Source of the DNA: JTS-RE9 sp964649195
Lineage (GTDB): Bacteria; Planctomycetota; Phycisphaerae; Phycisphaerales; Phycisphaeraceae
Direction of reading: 5' to 3'
DNA: 13,924 bases
Assembly: GCA_964649195.1 (NCBI GenBank)
Contig: CAZYPK010000137.1
Span: forward strand, 1 to 13,924
The translations under genes and the position numbers were made by a program. The notes below the pieces were generated by a model. The model ran no database searches. It was not told where the DNA came from and saw only the letters and a list, made by a program, of their open reading frames with translations. Below are positions 6,696-12,181 of this stretch, piece by piece (the first letter of the stretch is position 1; every line of letters starts with the position of its first letter).

Positions 6696-7875
6696 CTTCT
6701 TTCTCCACCCCCCGGAACTGGGGGGGACTGATCCGAGGCAGATCGAACGTGACGGTGGCGCCCCGGCCTTGGGCGCTGGCCAGGGCCATTTTTCCGCCGT
6801 GCGCCAGCACGATGCCTTGCGCGATGCACAACCCCAGGCCGATGCCGCCGGTGTTGGGGCGGCCGGTGTAGAAGGGGTCGAAGGCGCGGGCGACCTGTTC
6901 GCCGGTCATGCCGTGGCCGTTGTCGATGACCTGCACGCTGACCCGTTCGGTTCCAGGCATCGGGCGAACCTGCACCTGGATGCGCGAAGCCTGGGCATCG
7001 ATCGCGTTGTGCAAGAGGTTGACCAGGGCCTGTTCGATCTCCATCGCCCCGACGAGCACCCAGGGCGATTCATCGGGACCGCGCACCTTGATCTCCACCG
7101 CTTTGCCGGCGGCATAACGCAGGGCATGGACGCGGGCGCCGAGCATCAGGTCGCGCAGCCGCGCCGCTTTCCGATCCGCGGGTTCCCGTCTGGCGAACTG
7201 AAGCACGCTGCGGACGATCTGCGAACCGCGACGGGTATCGACCATGATCTGTTCGAGCATCTGATCGACCATCTCCCGCTTGCCGTCCTGTTTGTTGAAT
7301 TCGCGGGCGGCATGGGCGGCCATGAGGATGGCGCCCAGCGGGTTGTTGATCTCGTGGGCGATGCCCGCCGCCAGCGTGCCCAGCGACGCCAGCCGTTCCG
7401 AATGGCGCAGGTTGTCCTGGGCGTGTTTGCGTTCGGTGATGTCGCGCACGCTGGCGATGACCTGGCGCGGCCGGCCCTGATCATCACGAACGATCAGCAC
7501 GCTGGTCTGGGCCCAGATGTAGCGATCATCCTTGCGGCGCAGGCGATACTCGCCCAGCGGGAGGTCGGCCTGTCCGCCCGTGCCGCCAATCGCCGCCGGC
7601 AGCGCGGCGCGATCTTCGGGGTGAATCAGTTCGGCCTTGCTCCGGCCGATCAGTTCTTCGGGTTCGTACCCCAGCACCTTCAGGCTGGCCGCCGAGACAT
7701 GGAGAAAGAAGCCTTGGGGAGTCAGGCGGCAAAGCATGTCGGTGGACTGATCGATCAGCAGCCGATATTCGCAATGATCCCCGCCATCGTCGGCCAACGA
7801 CTCACCCGCCGCCCCCACCCCTGTCAAGAGTGATGAAGCAGGTTCGTTTTTCGACGTTGGCTGTTCGGACGACAC
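6673..7875 (-). CDS. PAS-domain sensor histidine kinase
   Basis: A cytoplasmic-looking kinase of about 400 residues with no membrane segment. It has a PAS domain (residues about 34-148: LLIDQSTDMLCRL, ELIHPEDR, DITERKHAQ), then HisKA with the phosphorylated histidine in GIAHEINNPLGAIL (His174). The HATPase domain has the N box NLLHNAIDA (about 286-294), G1 box DNGHGM (318-323) and GGIGLGL (343-349). The architecture is that of NtrB/AtoS-like kinases. I chose GTG 7875 because GGGAGG lies 7 nt before it and the PAS domain follows soon after. ATG 7974 and GTG 8070 are alternatives, adding 33 or 65 low-complexity residues. It is translationally coupled to the receiver gene by a 23-nt overlap, pointing to a dedicated pair. 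The signal sensed is unknown. Confidence 0.9.
   Translation of the reverse strand: MSSEQPTSKNEPASSLLTGVGAAGESLADDGGDHCEYRLLIDQSTDMLCRLTPQGFFLHVSAASLKVLGYEPEELIGRSKAELIHPEDRAALPAAIGGTGGQADLPLGEYRLRRKDDRYIWAQTSVLIVRDDQGRPRQVIASVRDITERKHAQDNLRHSERLASLGTLAAGIAHEINNPLGAILMAAHAAREFNKQDGKREMVDQMLEQIMVDTRRGSQIVRSVLQFARREPADRKAARLRDLMLGARVHALRYAAGKAVEIKVRGPDESPWVLVGAMEIEQALVNLLHNAIDAQASRIQVQVRPMPGTERVSVQVIDNGHGMTGEQVARAFDPFYTGRPNTGGIGLGLCIAQGIVLAHGGKMALASAQGRGATVTFDLPRISPPQFRGVEKEDAQGLDR
6708..6725. other. Hairpin beside the response-regulator ribosome-binding site
   Basis: CCCCCC and GGGGGG arms surround a 6-nt loop in the last codons of the kinase gene. On the mRNA the hairpin ends just before the GGAG of the receiver gene. 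It could tune translational coupling; this is inference. Confidence 0.4.
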
Positions 7876-8108
7876 TGCGAAGCCTCCCGGGCTTTGTGGG
7901 GATGCGGAACCTCCGCCACCGGTTGATGCCGCCCCCTGTGCGCGATGATGGACGCGCTTGAATGTGGCACACATGACCCCGACCCGCCTTCTCCCCGCTC
8001 TCCTTGGAACCGCCTGCCTGCCGATGATCACCTGCTGCCGATGATGATCGCTCTTATTAAACAGTCGCACCGAACCGGTCGTCTCACAACAATGTGTTCA
8101 CCCCGTTT

Positions 8109-8132
8109 GCCATAGGTGCGACCACTTATGGC
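8109..8132. promoter_or_regulatory. Inverted repeat upstream of the kinase gene
   Basis: Arms GCCATAGGTG and CACTTATGGC pair in nine of ten positions around a 4-nt loop. It lies 39 bp upstream of the longest kinase reading frame and about 235 bp upstream of the preferred start. It could be an operator or a transcript hairpin. No convincing promoter boxes were found next to it. Confidence 0.35.
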
Positions 8133-8161
8133 GAGAATACCATCTTGGGGCCTGCGTGCAA

Positions 8162-8348
8162 ACCTGAGTTCGGGAATAAGAGCCGCGACGTAACACGTCG
8201 CGGAGGTGAACGGAAAGAAGGGTGGTCCGTTTCACGAAGGTTGCCGGGTGAGAGCGCCCGTATCGCGCAGAGATGTTCGAGGCCTGCAACGCAAGGTGCG
8301 CGCGACGCTCCTTCAGGCTGCCGATCTCCGCGACGTGTTACGTCGCGG
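8162..8348. mobile_element. MITE-like repeat, family C, first copy (inverted hairpins)
   Basis: Hairpin C (9-bp arms CCGCGACGT/ACGTCGCGG, 3-nt loop) is present at 8183-8203 and again in the opposite orientation at 8328-8348. The left arm also shares the flanking words CCTGAGTTCGG, AATAAG and GGTGAACGG with the copy at 11724-11946, and the interior keeps a related stretch (GAAGGGTGGTCC versus GAAGGGGTGGCCC). No transposase is encoded. It fills most of the gap downstream of the 165-residue gene. Confidence 0.65.
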
Positions 8349-8354
8349 CTGGTT

Positions 8355-8852
8355 TCATTCCTTGTCGGCGGCATGAACTCCGGTGTGGAACTTGTACTTG
8401 CGTTTGAGCAGGTCCAGCAGCATGCCCACTTCGTTGTCCAAGCCCGGGGTCCACGAAGCCCAGTGGAAGTTGACCGCGCACTTGGCGCTGCGGATGCCGT
8501 CGCGGATGAACTTGCTCAGCCGGCGGATCGGCAGCGTGCCGACGAACTCCACGCTGAAAGGCATGGCGACCAAGGGCGTCTCGACCGCGGGCACGATGTA
8601 GCACATGGTGTTCGCTTCATCACCTTCGCTGTCGGCCATCTTGTAATGCAGGGTCCACTTCCAACTGGCGCCGTACCAGATCAGCGACCGCTCAAGCCGG
8701 GCGTATTCGCCCAGGGCATCGAGGATGCGGTTGAAGTTCTTCTGCTGGTGGGGTTTGAGCGCATCAATCAGTTGCTCAACCGTGGGTTCATTCCAGCGAT
8801 CCAGCCAGGGAACACGACGTGACAGGGTGTAGGTGCTCATGGGTTCGTTCAT
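8355..8852 (-). CDS. Uncharacterised 165-residue protein
   Basis: I do not recognise this family with certainty. It is a soluble alpha/beta protein without signal peptide or membrane segment. Visible features are an N-terminal helix region with VEQLIDALKPHQQ, a Trp/Tyr-rich segment (SLIWYGASWKWTLHYKM), a strand-rich middle (MCYIVPAVETPLVAMPFSVEF) and a C-terminal helix (NEVGMLLDLLKRKYKF). The order of an aromatic strand pair followed by a C-terminal helix is loosely like DUF3788 proteins, but this is a weak resemblance. A second in-frame ATG at 8840 is possible, and neither start has a good Shine-Dalgarno sequence. It stands alone between repeat C and a long non-coding region. Confidence 0.75.
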   Translation of the reverse strand: MNEPMSTYTLSRRVPWLDRWNEPTVEQLIDALKPHQQKNFNRILDALGEYARLERSLIWYGASWKWTLHYKMADSEGDEANTMCYIVPAVETPLVAMPFSVEFVGTLPIRRLSKFIRDGIRSAKCAVNFHWASWTPGLDNEVGMLLDLLKRKYKFHTGVHAADKE

Positions 8853-8919
8853 ACCCGAAAGATGGATAAATCAAGCAAGAAAAGGGCGTTACACGCTCGA
8901 ACCGGTTTTAAGGAACTAC

Positions 8920-9063
8920 ATGGGAAAACTCTTTGCAAAAATGGTGAAAAAGGGGCTGAACCGCGATCTCCAGCCTGTTCAAAACCAACGCACCATCGGA
9001 TATCAACTCATTGACAAAGCCTTACGTCGGTTACAACACCGGTTACAGGCTCAAGAGCATTGA
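8920..9063 (+). CDS. Possible small basic protein, 47 residues
   Basis: A short frame beginning MGKLFAKMVKKGLNRDL with AAGGA 5 nt before the ATG. It is rich in Lys, Arg and Gln and has no recognisable domain. In-frame upstream starts at 8833/8839 overlap the divergent 165-residue gene. Local base composition is clearly more AT-rich than nearby genes. The good ribosome site is the only positive evidence, so it may be a chance frame. Confidence 0.25.
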   Translation: MGKLFAKMVKKGLNRDLQPVQNQRTIGYQLIDKALRRLQHRLQAQEH

Positions 9064-9109
9064 AAACTTTCTATCCATCACAATCATAGGCAGTTAAAAT
9101 TTATTCTTG

Positions 9110-9345
9110 GCGGAAAACCCCTGCCGATCTTGCAGCCGGTCGGCTGAATCGGCGCACCACAAGACCAAAGCCCGATCCACGGATCGCCTCTACCACAACT
9201 CCAAAACAGCAAAATACTTGTGAACATCAACCCCACCGACACCTGGCTTGGATCTTTCCTTGCCAGCCGAACAACCACACAGGGTCCTCTTTGAGCAACT
9301 CAGCCCTGTCTGAGTCGGACCACCGGGCGGTGACATGCATGTCGA
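9110..9345 (-). ncRNA. Candidate structured RNA on the minus strand
   Basis: A promoter-like pair (TTGCGA, 17 bp, TATCAT) ends at 9351, predicting a start near 9344. The following 230 nt lack a convincing reading frame but hold several stem-loops: CTCAG/CTGAG near 9310, CTGGC/GCCAG near 9250, CGATCC/GGATCG near 9180, and a two-part stem (GCCGAT/ATCGGC with CAGCC/GGCTG) at 9123-9153. The last is followed by GGGGTTTT, a weak terminator-like end. It does not match 6S, tmRNA, SRP or RNase P signatures I could check by eye. Confidence 0.3.
9332..9343. promoter_or_regulatory. Perfect 12-bp palindrome at a predicted start site
   Basis: GACATGCATGTC is a perfect palindrome immediately downstream of the minus-strand -10 box, positioned like an operator. 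This is inference from position only. Confidence 0.3.
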
Positions 9346-9350
9346 AAAGG

Positions 9351-9379
9351 ATGATACCAAAAACCGCCCCCCATCGCAA
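9351..9379 (-). promoter_or_regulatory. Sigma-70-like promoter (minus strand)
   Basis: On the minus strand, TTGCGA (9374-9379) and TATCAT (9351-9356) are separated by 17 bp. They match the consensus at four and five of six positions. It would drive the candidate RNA toward 9110. Confidence 0.4.
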
Positions 9380-9394
9380 GGGCGGCGCATTTAA

Positions 9395-9448
9395 CCGTTC
9401 GCCTTGGCGAACGGAGTGTTCCATGGCTCCGTTCGCCAAGGCGAACGG
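9395..9448. repeat. Hairpin family A, inverted pair
   Basis: Two copies of palindrome A, at 9395-9414 and 9429-9448, lie back to back with a 14-bp spacer. The mirrored flanks (TTTAA on the left, GGCTAAAA on the right) extend the symmetry. Confidence 0.85.
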
Positions 9449-9486
9449 CTAAAAATACACCGGGCGATGGGATTCGTTCCTCCCCA

Positions 9487-9515
9487 TCGACTCGCCACCG
9501 ACAAAGGCTTATCAT
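9487..9515 (+). promoter_or_regulatory. Possible promoter of the second receiver gene
   Basis: TCGACT and TATCAT are separated by 17 bp and match consensus at four and five of six positions. A transcript would start near 9522 and enter the hairpin with T-run at 9523-9550 before reaching the receiver gene at 9672, a layout resembling a leader with attenuator. Confidence 0.3.
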
Positions 9516-9522
9516 CTGTTCG

Positions 9523-9550
9523 CTGCCGCGAATCCCCCGGCAGGGTTTTT
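9523..9550 (+). terminator. Rho-independent terminator-like hairpin
   Basis: CTGCCG and CGGCAG form a 6-bp stem around a 9-nt loop, followed by GGTTTTT. This is the best intrinsic-terminator form in the window. What transcript it ends is unclear; it also lies between the possible promoter and the receiver gene. Confidence 0.5.
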
Positions 9551-9660
9551 CAGAGGTCAGAGGTCAGAGCGAAGCCGCAAGCGGCTGTGGGCTTCTTCCT
9601 GTCTCCTGTTCTCTGTTCCCTGTCTCCTGTCCCCTGTCCCCTGACTTCTGCCCTCTGACC
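9551..9660. repeat. Heptamer arrays around hairpin B, before the receiver gene
   Basis: CAGAGGT, CAGAGGT, CAGAGCG (9551-9571) are followed by hairpin B (9572-9586) and then nine 7-bp units of the CTGTCYC type running from 9599 to 9660. Left and right arrays are complementary (GGTCAGAGG/CCTCTGACC at the ends). The array stops just before the ribosome-binding site of the gene at 9672. Confidence 0.85.
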
Positions 9661-9671
9661 AGGAACCGATC

Positions 9672-10214
9672 ATGACCACGCCCGCGTCATCCACCACCTC
9701 GACCGAAGAAGAATGGGCCAACATGGCGCAATCGACCATTCTCATCGTCGATGACAACGTGCAGAACGTCGAACTGCTCCAGGCTTATCTCGAATCGCTC
9801 CCCTGCAAGATCGTCACCGCCTTCGATGGCCTGGAGGCGATGAGGATCATCGAGCAGTCCGGCACGAGCAAGCCTGATCTCGTCCTGCTCGATGTCATGA
9901 TGCCTCGCATGAGCGGCTTCGAGGTCTGCCAGAAAATCAAGGAAGACCCGGCCACCCGCTCCATCCCGGTGATGATGGTCACCGCCCTCAACGAGCTGGG
10001 CGACATCGAGCGCGGCGTCGAGGCCGGCACCGATGACTTCCTCACCAAGCCGGTCAACAAACTGGAACTGATCACCCGGGTCAAAAGCCTGCTGCGCGTG
10101 CGGCACCTGAAGCGCGAACTCGATCGCACGATGGCGTACATCAACGACATCGAAAACCGCGAAGGCAGAGGCGATGACGCAGCCGGAAGTGATGATGAAG
10201 GGCCTGTGGGGTGA
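9672..10214 (+). CDS. Response regulator, receiver domain with short tail
   Basis: A 180-residue PleD-like receiver protein. The acidic pair is Asp27-Asp28 (ILIVDDN), the phosphoacceptor is Asp74 (LVLLDVMMP), the switch Thr104 and the conserved Lys126 (FLTKPVN) are present. After the receiver comes a helix (LLRVRHLKRELDRTMAYINDIENR) and an acidic Gly-rich tail with no output domain; GGDEF or HD-GYP domains usually follow in relatives, so it may be a truncated or adaptor form. ATG 9672 has AGGA 8 nt upstream, and ATG 9723 is an alternative that omits a Ser/Thr/Glu-rich leader. No kinase gene is adjacent on this strand. Its partner could be the kinase at 6673-7875. Confidence 0.92.
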   Translation: MTTPASSTTSTEEEWANMAQSTILIVDDNVQNVELLQAYLESLPCKIVTAFDGLEAMRIIEQSGTSKPDLVLLDVMMPRMSGFEVCQKIKEDPATRSIPVMMVTALNELGDIERGVEAGTDDFLTKPVNKLELITRVKSLLRVRHLKRELDRTMAYINDIENREGRGDDAAGSDDEGPVG

Positions 10215-10219
10215 GCGTT

Positions 10220-10239
10220 CGTTCGCCAAGGCGAACGGC
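10220..10239. repeat. Hairpin family A, copy 4
   Basis: Arms CGTTCGCC and GGCGAACG (one outer base changed) lie 5 nt after the receiver stop codon. It could serve as a transcript end, but there is no T-run. Confidence 0.75.
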
Positions 10240-10245
10240 TAACTC

Positions 10246-10281
10246 CTGCCACTGCCGCTGCCCCTGCTCCTGCCCCTGCCG
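10246..10281. repeat. Hexamer array CTGCCN x6
   Basis: Six consecutive 6-bp units of the form CTGCCN/CTGCTC lie just upstream of the zinc-ribbon gene's ribosome-binding site. The period is 6, in contrast to the 7-bp arrays elsewhere. Confidence 0.75.
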
Positions 10282-10301
10282 CTTTTCCCCCGAGGCTTCT
10301 G

Positions 10302-10820
10302 ATGATTCGATTTCGTTGTCACCGATGCAAACGTCCCCTGGCGGTGCCTGACCGCAAGTTTGTGGGCAAGAAGGTCAAGTGTCCCGGCTGCGCGATCGTG
10401 ACCATCGTGCCGGACATCCCCGGCGCCCAGAAAGCCAAGGCGAAGATGCAGGCCAAGGCCGCCCCGGCACCGGTGGCGACGACGGCGGCGGAATCGGAAT
10501 ATGTCGATGCCGGCGATGTCTATGACGACCCGCTGGCGGCGCTGGCCGGTGCGACCGAGGGGTTTGCGGTGGAGGATGATGTGCCGGTGCGTCCGCGCGA
10601 CCAGGCGGATCGCAAGTCCCGCCGTCCGGTTCGCAGATCGCACCGCGATGCCGGGCCGTTCATGTTCTTCGGGGCCGTGCTGGTGATCGCCGGGATCGTC
10701 GGCGCCGCCGCCACCGGTCTGCGGGCCGATGAAGATGATCAGATGCTCTTTTTCATCCTCAGCGGCGCGGGCGGGCTGGCCGGGTTCATTCTCTTTTTTG
10801 TCGGGTTGTCGCGGGCGTAA
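10302..10820 (+). CDS. Zinc-ribbon protein with two C-terminal membrane segments
   Basis: A 172-residue protein. Four cysteines (Cys6, Cys9, Cys27, Cys30) form an N-terminal CxxC...CxxC zinc ribbon (CHRCKRPLAV; VKCPGC). Residues about 36-110 are an Ala/Asp-rich hydrophilic linker ending in a basic patch. Two membrane helices follow: about 116-136 (FMFFGAVLVIAGIVGAAATG) and about 145-168 (LFFILSGAGGLAGFILFFVG). This architecture is frequent in planctomycetes with no assigned function. The zinc ribbon probably faces the cytoplasm, given the basic residues before the first helix. ATG 10302 has GAGG 6 nt upstream. It shares its strand and orientation with the receiver gene before it and the FAH-family gene after it, though repeats separate all three. 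Confidence 0.85.
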   Translation: MIRFRCHRCKRPLAVPDRKFVGKKVKCPGCAIVTIVPDIPGAQKAKAKMQAKAAPAPVATTAAESEYVDAGDVYDDPLAALAGATEGFAVEDDVPVRPRDQADRKSRRPVRRSHRDAGPFMFFGAVLVIAGIVGAAATGLRADEDDQMLFFILSGAGGLAGFILFFVGLSRA

Positions 10821-10825
10821 AGGGA

Positions 10826-10844
10826 AAGCCGCTTGCGGCTTCGC
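10826..10844. repeat. Hairpin family B, intergenic copy
   Basis: AAGCCGC/GCGGCTT arms around TT, followed by CGC. It lies 5 nt after the zinc-ribbon stop codon. The same 19-nt word recurs exactly inside the following gene at 11025-11043 and at 6213-6231. Confidence 0.85.
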
Positions 10845-10901
10845 GAGGAAGCAGGAAAGGCACACGAAGGCGCGAAGGGGAAAGAAAAAGGGAAAAATCG
10901 C

Positions 10902-11735
10902 ATGTTGCTCTATCGCACGCCAGGCGGTCCGGTCGTCGAACGCGAAAACCAGTTTTTCCATGTGGGAAACACCACCTGGGAGGAGCTGGTCAATCGCGAT
11001 GATCTGTACGCCTTTCTCTCCTCCAAGCCGCTTGCGGCTTCGCTCCCCGCTTCCTCTCTTCTCCCGAACCTCCTCGCGCCCATCGGCGACCATCAGGAAA
11101 TCTGGGCCGCCGGCGTCACCTACTTCCGCAGCCGCGCCGCCCGCATGGAGGAGGCCCGGGCCGGGGGCAACGACGGCAACTTCTACGACAAGGTCTATCA
11201 CGCCGACCGACCCGAACTTTTCTTCAAGGCCACCCCCCACCGCTGCGTCGGCCACCTTCAGCCGATGCACCTCCGCCGCGATTCCACATGGATGGTCCCC
11301 GAACCGGAACTGACCCTCGTCATCACCCGCACCGGCAAAGTCATCGGCTACACCGCGGGCAACGACCTCTCCTGCCGGGATATCGAAGGCGAAAACCCGC
11401 TCTACCTCCCCCAGGCCAAGACCTTCGCCCGCTGTGCCGCCATCGGACCGGCCATCCGCGTCATCGAAACGCTCCCCGCCCCGCAGACCGCCATCGAAAT
11501 CCAAATCCAACGCGGCAACGACACCCTCTTCACCGGCGCCACCGAACTGGCGCAGATGAAAAAGCAACTGCCCGACCTCGTCCAATACCTCTTCCGCGAC
11601 AATCCCTTCCCCCACGGCTGCCTCCTCATGACCGGCACCGGCACCGTGCCCGAAAGCGACTTCACCCTCCAAATCGGCGACACCGTCCACATCACCATCC
11701 AGGGCCTGCCCACCCTCTCCAACCCCATGACTTGA
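10902..11735 (+). CDS. Fumarylacetoacetate hydrolase-family enzyme
   Basis: A 277-residue FAH-family protein. Diagnostic segments are WAAGVTY (68-74), FYDKVYHADRPELFFKAT (94-111), metal-ligand Glu134 and Glu136 in PEPEL, and Asp155 in YTAGNDLSCRDIE, followed by ENPLYLPQAK. The Glu/Glu/Asp set binds the divalent metal in this family. The sequence is closest in my memory to sugar-acid enzymes such as 2-keto-3-deoxy-arabinonate dehydratase, but substrate cannot be fixed. Residues 41-51 (SKPLAASLPAS) are encoded by hairpin repeat B at 11025-11043 and adjoining bases, inserted in frame between the N-terminal part and the catalytic domain. The final residues NPMT lie in the left arm of repeat C. 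ATG 10902 is chosen over the upstream frame (10833), which would read through another hairpin B; AAGGG lies upstream. Confidence 0.9.
   Translation: MLLYRTPGGPVVERENQFFHVGNTTWEELVNRDDLYAFLSSKPLAASLPASSLLPNLLAPIGDHQEIWAAGVTYFRSRAARMEEARAGGNDGNFYDKVYHADRPELFFKATPHRCVGHLQPMHLRRDSTWMVPEPELTLVITRTGKVIGYTAGNDLSCRDIEGENPLYLPQAKTFARCAAIGPAIRVIETLPAPQTAIEIQIQRGNDTLFTGATELAQMKKQLPDLVQYLFRDNPFPHGCLLMTGTGTVPESDFTLQIGDTVHITIQGLPTLSNPMT
11025..11043. repeat. Hairpin family B, in-frame copy inside a gene
   Basis: The same 19-nt hairpin word as 10826-10844 is embedded in the FAH-family reading frame without breaking it. Confidence 0.9.
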
Positions 11736-11946
11736 GTTCGGGATAAGCGTGAGCCGCGATGTAACACGTCGCGGACGTGAACAGCCTGAAGGGGTGGCCC
11801 AGCGCACCTTTTTCTTTCAGCCTCGATCAATGCCCGATCGTTTTCGCATCCCGTGATCCGCTGCGCGACGGTCACGCCATTCTTGTCGCTCACGTCCGCG
11901 ACGTGTTACGTCGCGGCTCACGCTTATTCCGAACTCAGGTCATGGG
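11724..11946. mobile_element. MITE-like repeat, family C, second copy
   Basis: Two 57-bp arms (11724-11780 and 11890-11946) are inverted copies matching at 54 of 57 positions, separated by 109 bp. Each arm carries hairpin C (11754-11774 and 11896-11916) and the words TGAGTTCGG and ATAAGCGTGAG. The left arm contains the stop codon of the FAH-family gene. No transposase and no obvious target-site duplication are visible. It accounts for the gap before the 64-residue gene. Confidence 0.75.
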
Positions 11947-11974
11947 TGACCGGCGGCGGCGAGAATCGGGCGGT

Positions 11975-12169
11975 TCAATCCCGCTGGAGAAAGCGCCTGA
12001 TCTTGTAGGCATCGGATTCTTCGACGCGCTTGCTGATTGCCTTGATCGCCTCTTCCAAATCACCTTGCCCCTCTGCGACAGCTCGCGCGAGCGAAAAGGC
12101 GTTCTTCTCGGGACGATCCGCATCGTTTTCCGACTGCATTGAGGCTGAATCTCTCTTTGTTGATTTCAT
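11975..12169 (-). CDS. Small charged protein downstream of the GAF gene
   Basis: A 64-residue protein, unrecognised. It is rich in Glu, Asp, Lys and Arg and looks helical, with LARAVAEGQGDLEEAI and KRVEESDAYKIRRFLQ. It has no membrane segment or signal peptide. GAGG lies 6 nt before ATG 12169, a strong ribosome site, and the gene starts 12 nt after the stop of the GAF gene on the same strand, so the two are almost certainly co-transcribed. A regulator, adaptor or partner of the GAF membrane protein is inferred from linkage only. An antitoxin-like role was considered, but nothing specific supports it. Repeat C lies immediately downstream and may terminate the transcript. Confidence 0.72.
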   Translation of the reverse strand: MKSTKRDSASMQSENDADRPEKNAFSLARAVAEGQGDLEEAIKAISKRVEESDAYKIRRFLQRD

Positions 12170-12181
12170 GGAATCACCTCG

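Noticed and set aside
6769..7833. 354-codon plus-strand frame opposite the histidine kinase
   Set aside because: The minus strand has all kinase motifs in order, so this frame is a shadow.
9084..9439. Possible decayed transposase on the minus strand (a frame with VGGVDVHK)
   Set aside because: A single motif loosely like the start of IS110 transposases is not supported by neighbouring residues; the frames are short and broken.
1389..9660. CRISPR array
   Set aside because: The repeats have a 7-bp period with no unique spacers, and no cas genes are present.
10239..11807. 522-codon minus-strand frame across the zinc-ribbon and FAH-family genes
   Set aside because: Both plus-strand genes have clear family motifs; the antisense product has none and reads through repeats.
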